Origin: Acetobacter pasteurianus subsp. pasteurianus LMG 1262 = NBRC 106471
GTDB lineage: Bacteria; Pseudomonadota; Alphaproteobacteria; Acetobacterales; Acetobacteraceae
DNA: 64,000 nucleotides
Assembly (NCBI RefSeq): GCF_000285275.1
Contig: NZ_CADO01000006.1
Span: 43,190-107,189 of the forward strand
Reading direction: 5' to 3'
In this document: positions 47,539 to 57,559 of the stretch, piece after piece
Layout: each line of letters begins with the position of its first letter
How positions within the stretch are numbered: the stretch's first letter is position 1
Program-made: the position numbers and the translations under genes
The notes under the pieces: generated by a model
Told to the model about the DNA's origin: nothing
Seen by the model: only the letters and a program-made list of their open reading frames with translations
The model's database searches: none

Positions 47539-48748
47539 ATATTGCGTTAAATGTAGCTTTACATAACCTGCCTCGCTCAGCCCCTAGGTTTGTAACTACT
47601 CTTGCTAAACAGCGCAAATAAGAGATGTGTCTATCTAGTCAGAAATATAAATTAATTCGCAAACTTCCAGTCAGGTTATACTTATTTTAAGCACCAAAGC
47701 TCACTCTCCTTTCTATTTCCCCGAAATCCTTCTTGAAAACCTTTGATGTATTTATAACAATATAAGTAAAAATTGAATAACTCAACCATCATTTATGAAA
47801 AGTCAAATAATTTTTTATTTGTAAAAATACTATATAAAATCTACAATGATAACTATCCCATTAAGATTTCCTTGAGGCTTATACTAGGCTCCATTTCCCA
47901 ACCAATCCGGCAAGCCTGGACCTGCTGTAGCACTTGGAACAACAGCTCAGTCCCGCCTGCGCCCTAAGATGCTCACCTTTACCAACACAAAAGCTAAGTG
48001 GCACGCGGCTTAGAAGTAGAAGAGATATGCCGGGCCACCTATATCGACACTAAACTCAACTACGATCAACACATAGAAAATGTCGTTACACAGAAAAGAA
48101 GCCAAACACCACCACAGAGGAACCATCAGGGGGATAGCAAGCGGAACAGTCCACCTCTGCCGCTCCGGAATAAACCAAGAAGATCTAGAGCAATTTAGAG
48201 ATTATTCAGAAACATTATCGACTATTCCAATCACACAGCAAACACAGGAGTGATACACACCTCCGTGAAAAAGCCCGGCAGTGCTCCATGAGGCTATTAC
48301 GGATATACTTTGTCGCAAATGGTCTCAGCGGCGCGAGCTATAATCCCATTCTCCTCATCTATTGGAATGAAATCATGATGCTACGGATACTCTCCCCTCG
48401 TAGCCGATGATCGCTCGGCATTACCAGGCATGCCCCCTCTACATGATGAAGAATTGCTTACCGATGAAATAAATTGAAACATGAAAAATATATTCTCCTA
48501 ATTTATTTAAATTTTATAAATAAATATTATAAAAAGAAGATGTATAAATTCCTCATCTTAAAAAAACACTCTATTTTCTTACAATATCCAAAAAAACATA
48601 AATTTAACAACAACCTCCTAACGAAAATCAAAATTTTATAAAATTTTCGAATTATTTATGTAAATAAAAAAATAAAATGAATTAATATTGGTAGCAGAAG
48701 GTCAATTTTACACTATGTATCAGATGATGTATTGACAAGATACTTATT
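47539..48748. other. AT-rich region with decayed reading frames at the island border
   Basis: About 1.2 kb without a convincing gene. Short open frames occur (47773-47967, 47998-48198, 48080-48253), but none resembles a known protein. The frame running from about 48250 to the TGA at 48475-48477 is broken by two stops yet ends in protein-like sequence (GMPPLHDEELLTDEIN), which may be the tail of a decayed gene. The part from 48,480 to 48,720 is extremely AT-rich and must hold the promoter of the plus-strand operon. No integrase is recognisable. Confidence 0.5.
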
Positions 48749-50623
48749 ATGAAACTTTATCGAGATGAAAGGAAGGATAATAAATTGACAATTAATTCGT
48801 CTACAGCAGCATGGATACGCTTCCTACGGAATTACGGTCCTATTCCCACAAATGACAACATGTATGACGAATCCATCCAGCGCGCACTGAAACGCCACGC
48901 AATTACGCCTATTAAACTTCCTGCACCGCTCATTGATAAATTAGTCGATAATTTCAAAAGCCCTGCCCCCATATCACAAATTGTCACAGGAACAGCAGGA
49001 GATGGTAAAACCTATCACTGTCGCGAAGTTTGGATGTCTCTTGGTGGTGATCCCGCATTATGGGATAAAGGGGGCAAGATTCAGACATTGCCGATTGGTG
49101 TTCGATCTTTAGTGATCGTCAAAGATCTTAGTGAACTACAGCAAGAGGAAAGTGCTTCTTTAATTGCGCGCTTCGCCCACGATGTAATGAACCCATCCGC
49201 AACAACTAATTATCTACTTGCCGCGAATCACGGACAATTATTAGAAAAACTAAAGTCGGCTAAGCAGACAGAAGAAGTCATAGAGGTCAGTAAAGCAATT
49301 GAAGAAATGCTCGTCACAGGTATTAACCCAAACCGCGATGTGCATGTAAAGCTGACTGATCTTGGACGTTCACCTGCTGCAAAGCTACTAAATCAAATTA
49401 TTGATACAATTACACATCATGATGGATGGCAAGGTTGCAAAGATTGTAGCGCCAATAATGATACTGATCCCTGCCCTATATTGGAAAACCGGCGAAGACT
49501 CATGGCCAATGGACCGGAACATCCTTTTCGTAGCCGCTTAACCGCTCTCATTGAACTAAGTGAATACAATAGCAATCATTTTCCCGTACGCCAGCTATTA
49601 GCGCTAGTCGCCAACAGCATTCTCGGACATCCAGATGTTCGTGATCGCCTTATGACCTGCGATGATGTTCCAGATATACAGAAAAATTATAAAACCTATC
49701 TAGCTAGTATATATCGCAATATTTTTGGTGATAATTTAAGTCGCAGGAAAGTGGAAAAAACGGAACTCTTCAGAAAACTCAATGCTTTTGGAATTGGATT
49801 TGAAACAAGTAATCAGGTAGATAATCTTCTTGTCTATGGTGCCGATGACCCAGGTTATCACACGGATTACGAAACCCTTCTATTATCTGACAAAATCTAT
49901 GGTGCGACCCCAGCCTATGTTTCTGCTCAGCATGCTTACCTAGAAGGAACCAGCAACACAAATCAGAATAATTTCCTGTCGGAACTACGTGCACAACGGC
50001 AGCGCTTGTTCTTTACCATGCCAAACGACATGGAGAAAAAATACAGTCTATGGCATCTGACAGTTTTTCATTATGCGGGTATTTATCTAGATGTTGTAGA
50101 AAAGATCATACAGGGGCAAGCTGTCCCTCGCCGAGCGTTAAATATGATTGTGCGTGGTCTCAATCGTATTTTTACCGGCATGCTCGTACAAAATCACGAT
50201 AAACTTGTCCTTGCTTCATCTGGTAGTTACTCACAGTCCACCCGCAGTCCATTGCTTGATGAACTGATCTCCGTTCCCCGTCATGGAGGAGAAAGCGTAA
50301 GTCTCGGCGCAGATGAAACTCATGGTGTTAATATAGTTGTCCGCCTTATGTATGGCGACCAGATCCCTCCTATTACTCTTGAGCTAACTCCAACACGATT
50401 TGAATTCCTTGGCCGCGTTTCTGAAGGTGCACTTCCCAGCAGTTTTTCACTTGAATGCCACGAGGATTTTCTGGCGTTCAAGGCTCGCCTTTTAGGCGAA
50501 ACACAAAAACGGCGGGAGATTGATGGAGAGGACCAGATGATAGATGGAGAACTAGTCTTGCGTTTTATAGATCTCAATAACGACGGACTAGCGGTTGAAC
50601 GCCGTGTTGTGGTGCGGGTGTGA
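48749..50623 (+). CDS. sspF: Phosphorothioate-dependent restriction ATPase, SspF/DptF-like
   Basis: This is a 624-aa P-loop ATPase. Walker A is GTAGDGKT (residues 81-88). A cysteine group GCKDCSANNDTDPC (about residues 229-242) looks like a zinc or cluster site. It is first in a three-gene operon whose sizes and order match DptF/SspF, DptG/SspG and DptH/SspH, the module that damages DNA lacking phosphorothioate marks. The ATG at 48749 has no visible ribosome site. A TTG at 48785 lies 8 bases after a strong GGAAGG, so the true protein may be 12 residues shorter. A TTGACA at 48732 could be a -35 element. Confidence 0.75.
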   Translation: MKLYRDERKDNKLTINSSTAAWIRFLRNYGPIPTNDNMYDESIQRALKRHAITPIKLPAPLIDKLVDNFKSPAPISQIVTGTAGDGKTYHCREVWMSLGGDPALWDKGGKIQTLPIGVRSLVIVKDLSELQQEESASLIARFAHDVMNPSATTNYLLAANHGQLLEKLKSAKQTEEVIEVSKAIEEMLVTGINPNRDVHVKLTDLGRSPAAKLLNQIIDTITHHDGWQGCKDCSANNDTDPCPILENRRRLMANGPEHPFRSRLTALIELSEYNSNHFPVRQLLALVANSILGHPDVRDRLMTCDDVPDIQKNYKTYLASIYRNIFGDNLSRRKVEKTELFRKLNAFGIGFETSNQVDNLLVYGADDPGYHTDYETLLLSDKIYGATPAYVSAQHAYLEGTSNTNQNNFLSELRAQRQRLFFTMPNDMEKKYSLWHLTVFHYAGIYLDVVEKIIQGQAVPRRALNMIVRGLNRIFTGMLVQNHDKLVLASSGSYSQSTRSPLLDELISVPRHGGESVSLGADETHGVNIVVRLMYGDQIPPITLELTPTRFEFLGRVSEGALPSSFSLECHEDFLAFKARLLGETQKRREIDGEDQMIDGELVLRFIDLNNDGLAVERRVVVRV

Positions 50624-52167
50624 CAATGGAAATTCTAGACCGCCCCCACCATATACAGGAACGTAATGGCCCCGCTTTCTGGGTTGATGAAGCGATATGG
50701 GGACACCGTTTGCATGACGAGCAATCTCCCTGGCTTATTGTTCTTGAATTCCTCAATGTATTGCTAGCAGAAAATAACGCTGGCCGGTTGTTGTCTGAAA
50801 ACGGGTTTAATACCCTTTCCTATAAACCACAGATCCAACTACGTTTACGTAATCTGGTTTTTAATAACCCTTATATCGTCACTAAACTTGCACAAAAAAC
50901 AGGAGATGAAACTGCCTGGAACGATTGGCTTGTATGTATGAACGAAACAGCAGGCGGCCTAACGAAACCGGACTTTTCTTATCTTCGCCAGAATTTTGAT
51001 AGTTTCAAGGATTTCGCTTCAGTCATAAATTTTTTGCAAAAATCAGCAATCGAAGGCACAAGCAATAAACGATGGAGTTCAAAATTCGTTTTCCCTTTTG
51101 GTCCGCATGCATTGTATGAAGATCTGAATATCAAACAGAATGGTACACTAACCAATGATCGTCGGTTCTTTGCCCGTACAGGCGAAATTCTTTATCTTAT
51201 GCTCTGCCGAAGTCGACAAGTAGATAAACTGCGTACATTATTAGACGAACACTTTATACAAGCATCTTCACCTTATGACAGCATGGCCCATGCCCTGCAA
51301 GGAGAGACACAATACGCAAATTCTGAACATGGTGGCGCGTTTCTACCTTGCTCATCTCATCCAGTTTTTGATAAAATAGCTGAAGACTGGATTTCTATTC
51401 TTTCTTGTCCTGTACCGACATATGACAAGATCCCACATCTAGTCACGATGACGGGTCTTAATCTTCTGCTCTATCTACTGTATCGCGCACAGGAAGTTCT
51501 GGGCGTCGATCGGGTTCGTTTGATATGCGAAATCGTGTCCCCAAGAAAAACTGTTATCCGCGACCTATCAGGAGATTCCTATCAACATAATAATCTGTTG
51601 CCGCAACAAGCTATTCGTCATTTTATCAATCAAATTACACATACACCCGCCTGGGTAACAGCCATGGCGGCACCAGACCCTAGACTAAGCGTTGCAGATC
51701 TTCTGCATAAAACCTTTGATTGGGCGGAAGATAATGAAGAAGATCATATAACTTCTCCCCATAGACTAGTTTTACAACTGGAAGAACGTGCAATCATCCG
51801 ACACCGGCAGCATGTGGGTAAAATTCATGCTGCATGGTCCCGAGCTATTGGTCTGTCATCACGTCGTTCAAGCCGCCGTACACGCTATGCACCAAATGAT
51901 CGTCTACTTAAGACACTCGTGGTCTGTTGTGTAAAAAAACGTATGGAGTTCAGAGAATTTCTCGCTTACCTCCATATGCGTTATGGCCTGGTAATCGGAG
52001 ATGCGCAGGCACATGATATCATTGCAAAAGGCGATGCGGATCAGGAAGATTTCTCGAACAATGCCCAGAGGCTGGAAGATCGGCTGGCCAGTCTTGGATT
52101 GCTCAAGCGGTTATCTGATTCGTGCGCCTATGTCGAAAACCCTTTTCAGCGAGATCAAGACGCGTGA
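50620..52167 (+). CDS. sspG: Phosphorothioate-dependent restriction protein, SspG/DptG-like
   Basis: This is a 515-aa protein without a recognisable enzymatic motif, so it is assigned by position and size only. It is mostly helical (HLVTMTGLNLLLYLLYRAQEVLG and others), with a basic stretch SRAIGLSSRRSSRRTRYAP near residue 415 that could bind DNA. It begins with GTG in a GTGA overlap with sspF; an ATG two codons later is an alternative. The same GTGA junction occurs at its end with sspH. It probably bridges the two ATPases in one complex. Confidence 0.68.
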   Translation: MTMEILDRPHHIQERNGPAFWVDEAIWGHRLHDEQSPWLIVLEFLNVLLAENNAGRLLSENGFNTLSYKPQIQLRLRNLVFNNPYIVTKLAQKTGDETAWNDWLVCMNETAGGLTKPDFSYLRQNFDSFKDFASVINFLQKSAIEGTSNKRWSSKFVFPFGPHALYEDLNIKQNGTLTNDRRFFARTGEILYLMLCRSRQVDKLRTLLDEHFIQASSPYDSMAHALQGETQYANSEHGGAFLPCSSHPVFDKIAEDWISILSCPVPTYDKIPHLVTMTGLNLLLYLLYRAQEVLGVDRVRLICEIVSPRKTVIRDLSGDSYQHNNLLPQQAIRHFINQITHTPAWVTAMAAPDPRLSVADLLHKTFDWAEDNEEDHITSPHRLVLQLEERAIIRHRQHVGKIHAAWSRAIGLSSRRSSRRTRYAPNDRLLKTLVVCCVKKRMEFREFLAYLHMRYGLVIGDAQAHDIIAKGDADQEDFSNNAQRLEDRLASLGLLKRLSDSCAYVENPFQRDQDA

Positions 52168-55100
52168 CCCCTACTGATTTGATCGGCGCCGCAGGTGCCG
52201 CTTTCTTACGCATGCACCTCAACAAACTGATCAAAGGCGATGGAGTTGCGCGATATCTGCTCGACCGGTTAACGGGTGAACAGGTGGTGGCAATCGCTCG
52301 CGCACTGTTAAAGGATCCTCATACAGCAAATCAGCTAAAAATTGCGTTGCCACGTTCACTGGTAGCGGGCCATGGGTTACCTGAAAGTGTCGTAACTGAT
52401 GAGCGTACTGTAGCCGTTCGCCATGCCGAATGTGACCGGCCTGCGTTACTTCTGGCTAATACCGATGAGGATCAGGGCGCATCTCTCAGTGATGTAACCT
52501 TGATTGGGGCAAAGCAGTTAACGCAAACATCTGCCCCGTGGGTTGAAGCCGCATCAGCAGGTCTTGGCCTACCAGAAAACCAACTCAAGGCATGGAACGC
52601 TGCTTTGAAAGGTTTAAATGAGGCTGATGGATGGACATTATATCAGATTGCGAATTATGTAGCTCTGACCCGTACATTGATCGCAGAGAAATCCGTTCCT
52701 GTGCCTCTTGCATTAGGATGGGCGTTACCAGCGCTGCATTTGCCCCGCGATAGCGGATATTTTTGCTGTGTCCGTGAAAAGGATATGGGTCATGCATCGC
52801 GCTGGCGCAAATTGTTTGAAAAGCTTATTACCGAGCGTAAGCCGTTATTGCATAAATATCGCCCCAATCGACAAATAATTGAAAGTGCGGAATTACAAAC
52901 GCATTTTGAATCTGTAAAAGATGATATAGATTCCGCCGTTTACCCAACGATTGAAGCCTTCATAAACGCGCCATCAGGATGGAATGAGGCCGCATCCGCA
53001 CTATCGCAATTTGAGTGGGAAAAAGATGGTGTATTACAGTTATTCTCAAACATCCGGCGCCAGAAACAGACTTTAGCTCAAGACACCTTAAACTTCTTTG
53101 AATTTACATTACCCGGACAACTTACTGAATCCGATATCGACTATTTACAGACATTGGAAAGGCGTAAGCCCCGAGAAGCGCAAGATGAAGATCGTGATTT
53201 TTTTGAATCCCATCGTGATAATCTAAGTCAGGATAAAAAACTGCGGGTTCAGTGGGAACGCTTTATTTTTGGGCGCCCTATTGATTGCACTGATTTCCTC
53301 GAAGGATTGCTATCCGCGATCGAACGTCTATTCGGACAGGTTAATCTAACAATTGGTCCGCGTAAGCTTACAATCAAACCAATAAACAGGACTCCTTCAA
53401 AATGGTTGTCACTGAATGCCGATATTGGCCTAGCCTTTGCTCAGCGTTATCGTGGACTACCCGCGTTAATGGGACCAAATGTCATATGGGATAAAAGTAT
53501 AGATTATATTTTTGAATATGAAAAACTTCTTGAAAAAGCAAAGAAATCAAAAAAATATCGTACGAATGTTTCTACTGCTAGAGCTGCCTTACAGATCAAA
53601 TTCGATGTTACTTTATCTGCTGGATCAGAACAGGAAACTGTTCAGCTGATCTGGATCGGGCAACCTAATGCTATTGGCTCCGAATTACCAGAAGATATAT
53701 CACGCCTGATTGAACGGCCCTTCGTACGTTGCAAAGTGGCTCGCCTGCCCGTCAGCCGCAAAGGGGCACTTCAATCCGTTTCATTGGCAGATGTCGGTAC
53801 ACTTCAGCCAGCTTTTGGACAAAATTCGGGTACATTAGTTTCCCGTGTCAGTAACAGCAGCAACATTGAAGCCCAGTTCAAAAAAAATCTCAAGAAAAGT
53901 ATAGATACGGGACGCCTTACCCAAGCAAACTACAGGGCGATTACAGAAACGTGGGGCGAATTTTCAAATCTTTATACGCAAGCTCTACAAGCATGGCAAA
54001 AAACTGGATATGCATCACCTAAAATAATCAAGCAGGCTGAAGCCTATGGTCGATTGCTTAAGGTAATGAGTCAGCATGCAACAGGCGATATCAACCGCCG
54101 CGATCTGTGGTTTCCCCTACTTGAACTAGGGATTGTAAGTATATCAGGTGGAGCTCCATCCGCTATTGTAGCGCCATGGCAGCCACTACGGCTTGCTGCA
54201 TCGGCCGCCAAGATGCGTTCCTTAGCAGGTCTAACCAATTATCTTCTGTCTGATGTAGACATAAACTTTGGTGACTCGCGACTATTTTTCTCTGATTTGC
54301 GCGATGAACTAGCTCATCCGCTTTATCCCGAAATCGCAGTTGGCTACAATAAAGATGAACCCGTCCTTTTAACTGAAACTGGAACATTAAACGAATACAG
54401 CCTGTTTGAACGTCCTGTGCTTACTCCACTTGACACTACAACAGATGTTGATCCGACCGAAGCCGCACGTCAGATCCGCGGCCTTCTAGATAGATACCTT
54501 GAGTTGCAACCGCATGAATGTTCCAATCTCAGTATCATGCTATATAATTGCGACACAGCTGGTCTCCCATTAGCGACCGTCAATGCCTTAAATTCAGTAC
54601 AAGACGAACAAGAAGAGGTTCAGTGTAATATTCTAGTTTGTCATCGTTCACGTGATGCTTTGTCTGACGTTTATTCTGATCTCCTCGAACGTTCCGGCAA
54701 CGATGGAGATGCGGTCGTTATTAGTGAAACATCGCGCAACTTTATGTCTAAACTACGTATCAGCATGATGTTGGAAGGTGAATCCACAATCCCTGCGGGA
54801 ACCGCGCGTGAAGTCGATATTGCATTTTTGCATGATGTTGTTTCCCACCAGGCACGCGAACAATGGTTCCGTGTGCCAGCTATGGCAGATAATCCGACCC
54901 TGCTAGATCATGTACCTGCACGATGGTCCTATCGACGCGTCACTGCGGAAGACGAACTGCAGGCAAGTAGTTATTTAACTTGTCCGCGTCAACCTGATGC
55001 ATGCTGGGCTTACATTGACGCAGCAGCACAGATCATTCGCCAGCAGACACATAGCGCAGAAGAACATTATCTGCCTGCACGTCAGATATCCTTTCAGAAC

Positions 55101-57500
55101 AGCGGACTGAAAACGATGTTTGATGAAGTGCATAAACTGGCTGAATGGGTTGCGACCTATGATGACCTGTTGGACAAACGGCAACTTGAGGCCATGGGCA
55201 TTAAAGTCATCCGCTATCGCCGCCAGCATACGAATGGCCGCAATATGGTCATCTCATCAACTTCTGAACTGCGTACTCTTCATGTCCTGGTTAAGCGTCG
55301 TCTAAGTGAACTGTCTCTGGGTCTTGATGATGAACGCTTGTCCGCGCTGGCAAAACGTATGATCGATGACGCCAATACAATTTCGGGCGATATCAGTCTA
55401 CGTGCAGCCAAACGCGGCATTTCAGCCGGAGAGTTGATCGGACTGGTTCTAAGCCGTGCACTGGTTGCAGAAGAATTGCATAATGCGCCCGCTACAGCCT
55501 GGTTCCTGCTGGATGATTATGCAACATGGCTAGGGCAACGTGAAGAAGGGATTGCTGACATCCTAGCTCTCAGCGTAGTACAGAACAATATTGACGAAAC
55601 ACCTAAACTGCGTGCAATTGTAACCGAAGCCAAGTATGTTGATGTATCTGGTGTTGCAGATGCAACCCGTAAATCCCGTCAGCAGTTACGTCAAACTGTT
55701 ATCCGGATAAAGGACGCGCTATTCGGCGCTCCTGGACGACTTGATCGAGACCTGTGGTTATCACGGATTGCGGATATGCTATTGGATGGCGATACAACCT
55801 TAGGTCACACCAATCTTCTGGAAAATGTACGCAATAGTATCCGGCAAGGTCAGATTGCTATTGACCTACGGGGATATTCACATGTTTTCACGTCTACTGA
55901 TCCCTCCAATGACCAGTCACCTGGAAACCAGGAACTCATTCTCGAAATCCCAGACAGCTTGCAGGAAACCTTTACACGAAGCGGGCTGCGCCAACTTATC
56001 ACAGCTTATGAAGCCGGGACCCCTTTAAGCACGGTTAGAAAAACACTGGGGGAACATCATGTATGGGAAAAGACGGTTTATCATAAACCTGCCAGTCGAG
56101 TTGAATGGATAAGTACGGTCGGCCTTGAAGACCTAACCGCTCCGACAATGAAGACGGTTGATACATCCGACATGCCGACTAAAGCCTCTTCTACCGTTGA
56201 ACCGATACCTACACTTGATGCATTGCTGCGGAAAGATGATGCACATTCCTTATTGCATGAAGCAGCAACATCTGTGGTACCGGCAACGCAGCATATTGAA
56301 CAGATATTAACGACTACTACTCCTACAGCAGATAATGCGCTGAATGTTCTCATCTGTTCTCATACCGAACACATGCATAGCAATTCGGCAGAAGAACAGT
56401 TGTGGCTAGAAACAACTGCGCAACAACTACGCACCGCATTACTAGGATATAATCTACAGGCTAATATTATTGGCACGCGCCTGACACCCAACGCTGCACT
56501 CATCCGCTTTCGTGGCAGTGACCGGCTTCATGTCAGTGATATTGAAGCTAAACAGTCTGCTCTGCTGACCACACACGGATTACGTCTTATAGCGGTTTCC
56601 CCAATGCCAGGAGAAATTGTAGTTAGCGTCGCGCGGCCAGAACGACAGATCGTATCATTGTGGGATATATGGGCCAGACGGCAATTGAACCGAAATGAAA
56701 CAGGCATGAATACGTCGTTTGTTCTTGGTTTAAAAGAACTAGATGGAGATATCCTGTACCTCAACCTTGGCAGCGCATTTGCTGGCGAACAACGCCATGA
56801 CCCGCATACCCTTATTGCGGGCGCCACGGGATCAGGCAAGTCTGTGCTGATTCAGACATTGCTTCTGGATATTGCTGCAACAAACACAAGTAACCTAGCT
56901 CATATTTATCTGATCGACCCCAAAAATGGGGTAGATTATGCAGCCATTACGCAACTGCCTCATCTTCAAGGAGGTATTGTAACGGATCAGACAGAGGCCA
57001 TTAAAGTCATGGAAGAGCTGATTGCGGAAATGGAACGGCGCTATAAACTATTCCAGACTCATCGTGCTCGTGACATCCAGACATTTAACGTCAAGGCTCC
57101 TGTCGCGGAACGACTGCCCTGTATTTTTTTGGTGCATGATGAATTTGCTGAGTGGATGTTAATAGATGAATATAAGACTGCCGTGACCACAAGTGTTTCG
57201 CGGCTTGGTGTTAAAGCTCGCGCAGCAGGTATTCATCTAATTTTTGCGGCGCAACGCCCCGATAAAGATGTCATGCCGGTGCAGTTACGCGATAATCTCG
57301 GCAACCGCCTCATCCTGAAGGTGGCTAGTGCTGGAACGTCCGAAATCGCATTGGGAATAAAAGGGGCAGAACAATTACTGGGTCATGGACACCTTGCCGC
57401 ACGCTTAAGCGGTGAACCATGCATTATTTATGCTCAAGCACCTTTTCTCTCAGATCAAGATATGGAAGCCGCTGCCCAAGCTATCAGCACAGCAGAATAA
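52164..57500 (+). CDS. sspH: Restriction protein with nuclease-like and FtsK/HerA-like motor domains, SspH/DptH-like
   Basis: This is a 1,778-aa protein. The GTG at 52164 overlaps the sspG stop (GTGA) and is preferred over an out-of-family start at 52122. The C-terminal part is an FtsK/HerA-type DNA motor: Walker A GATGSGKS (1553-1560), IYLIDPKNGVDYAAI, Walker B IFLVHDEFAEW (Asp1659, Glu1660) and HLIFAAQRPDKDVMP. Upstream, GIADIL (Asp1132), TEAKY (Glu1155, Lys1157) and RQQLRQT (Gln1173-1174) form the D...ExK...Q pattern of PD-(D/E)xK nucleases. It should pump along and cut unmodified DNA with SspF and SspG. Confidence 0.78.
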   Translation: MTPTDLIGAAGAAFLRMHLNKLIKGDGVARYLLDRLTGEQVVAIARALLKDPHTANQLKIALPRSLVAGHGLPESVVTDERTVAVRHAECDRPALLLANTDEDQGASLSDVTLIGAKQLTQTSAPWVEAASAGLGLPENQLKAWNAALKGLNEADGWTLYQIANYVALTRTLIAEKSVPVPLALGWALPALHLPRDSGYFCCVREKDMGHASRWRKLFEKLITERKPLLHKYRPNRQIIESAELQTHFESVKDDIDSAVYPTIEAFINAPSGWNEAASALSQFEWEKDGVLQLFSNIRRQKQTLAQDTLNFFEFTLPGQLTESDIDYLQTLERRKPREAQDEDRDFFESHRDNLSQDKKLRVQWERFIFGRPIDCTDFLEGLLSAIERLFGQVNLTIGPRKLTIKPINRTPSKWLSLNADIGLAFAQRYRGLPALMGPNVIWDKSIDYIFEYEKLLEKAKKSKKYRTNVSTARAALQIKFDVTLSAGSEQETVQLIWIGQPNAIGSELPEDISRLIERPFVRCKVARLPVSRKGALQSVSLADVGTLQPAFGQNSGTLVSRVSNSSNIEAQFKKNLKKSIDTGRLTQANYRAITETWGEFSNLYTQALQAWQKTGYASPKIIKQAEAYGRLLKVMSQHATGDINRRDLWFPLLELGIVSISGGAPSAIVAPWQPLRLAASAAKMRSLAGLTNYLLSDVDINFGDSRLFFSDLRDELAHPLYPEIAVGYNKDEPVLLTETGTLNEYSLFERPVLTPLDTTTDVDPTEAARQIRGLLDRYLELQPHECSNLSIMLYNCDTAGLPLATVNALNSVQDEQEEVQCNILVCHRSRDALSDVYSDLLERSGNDGDAVVISETSRNFMSKLRISMMLEGESTIPAGTAREVDIAFLHDVVSHQAREQWFRVPAMADNPTLLDHVPARWSYRRVTAEDELQASSYLTCPRQPDACWAYIDAAAQIIRQQTHSAEEHYLPARQISFQNSGLKTMFDEVHKLAEWVATYDDLLDKRQLEAMGIKVIRYRRQHTNGRNMVISSTSELRTLHVLVKRRLSELSLGLDDERLSALAKRMIDDANTISGDISLRAAKRGISAGELIGLVLSRALVAEELHNAPATAWFLLDDYATWLGQREEGIADILALSVVQNNIDETPKLRAIVTEAKYVDVSGVADATRKSRQQLRQTVIRIKDALFGAPGRLDRDLWLSRIADMLLDGDTTLGHTNLLENVRNSIRQGQIAIDLRGYSHVFTSTDPSNDQSPGNQELILEIPDSLQETFTRSGLRQLITAYEAGTPLSTVRKTLGEHHVWEKTVYHKPASRVEWISTVGLEDLTAPTMKTVDTSDMPTKASSTVEPIPTLDALLRKDDAHSLLHEAATSVVPATQHIEQILTTTTPTADNALNVLICSHTEHMHSNSAEEQLWLETTAQQLRTALLGYNLQANIIGTRLTPNAALIRFRGSDRLHVSDIEAKQSALLTTHGLRLIAVSPMPGEIVVSVARPERQIVSLWDIWARRQLNRNETGMNTSFVLGLKELDGDILYLNLGSAFAGEQRHDPHTLIAGATGSGKSVLIQTLLLDIAATNTSNLAHIYLIDPKNGVDYAAITQLPHLQGGIVTDQTEAIKVMEELIAEMERRYKLFQTHRARDIQTFNVKAPVAERLPCIFLVHDEFAEWMLIDEYKTAVTTSVSRLGVKARAAGIHLIFAAQRPDKDVMPVQLRDNLGNRLILKVASAGTSEIALGIKGAEQLLGHGHLAARLSGEPCIIYAQAPFLSDQDMEAAAQAISTAE

Positions 57501-57507
57501 ACATAAT

Positions 57508-57542
57508 AGATGCCCGATTTTACGTTAGAAAATCGGGCATCT
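57508..57542. terminator. Bidirectional terminator between the converging restriction and modification operons
   Basis: A perfect 14-bp stem (AGATGCCCGATTTT and its complement) with a seven-base loop, 7 bp after the sspH stop and 17 bp from the sspD stop. The stem ends are A/T-rich on both sides, so it can stop transcription from either operon. Confidence 0.85.
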
Positions 57543-57559
57543 TATTCCAAAAAGATAAT

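Noticed and set aside
47773..48198. Two small open frames as real genes in the island border
   Set aside because: They lack ribosome sites, resemble no family and lie in a stretch of decayed, AT-rich sequence.
52164..57500. Chromosome partition protein FtsK
   Set aside because: Only the C-terminal motor matches. There are no membrane helices at the start and no gamma DNA-reading domain at the end, and the gene is coupled to two restriction-type genes.
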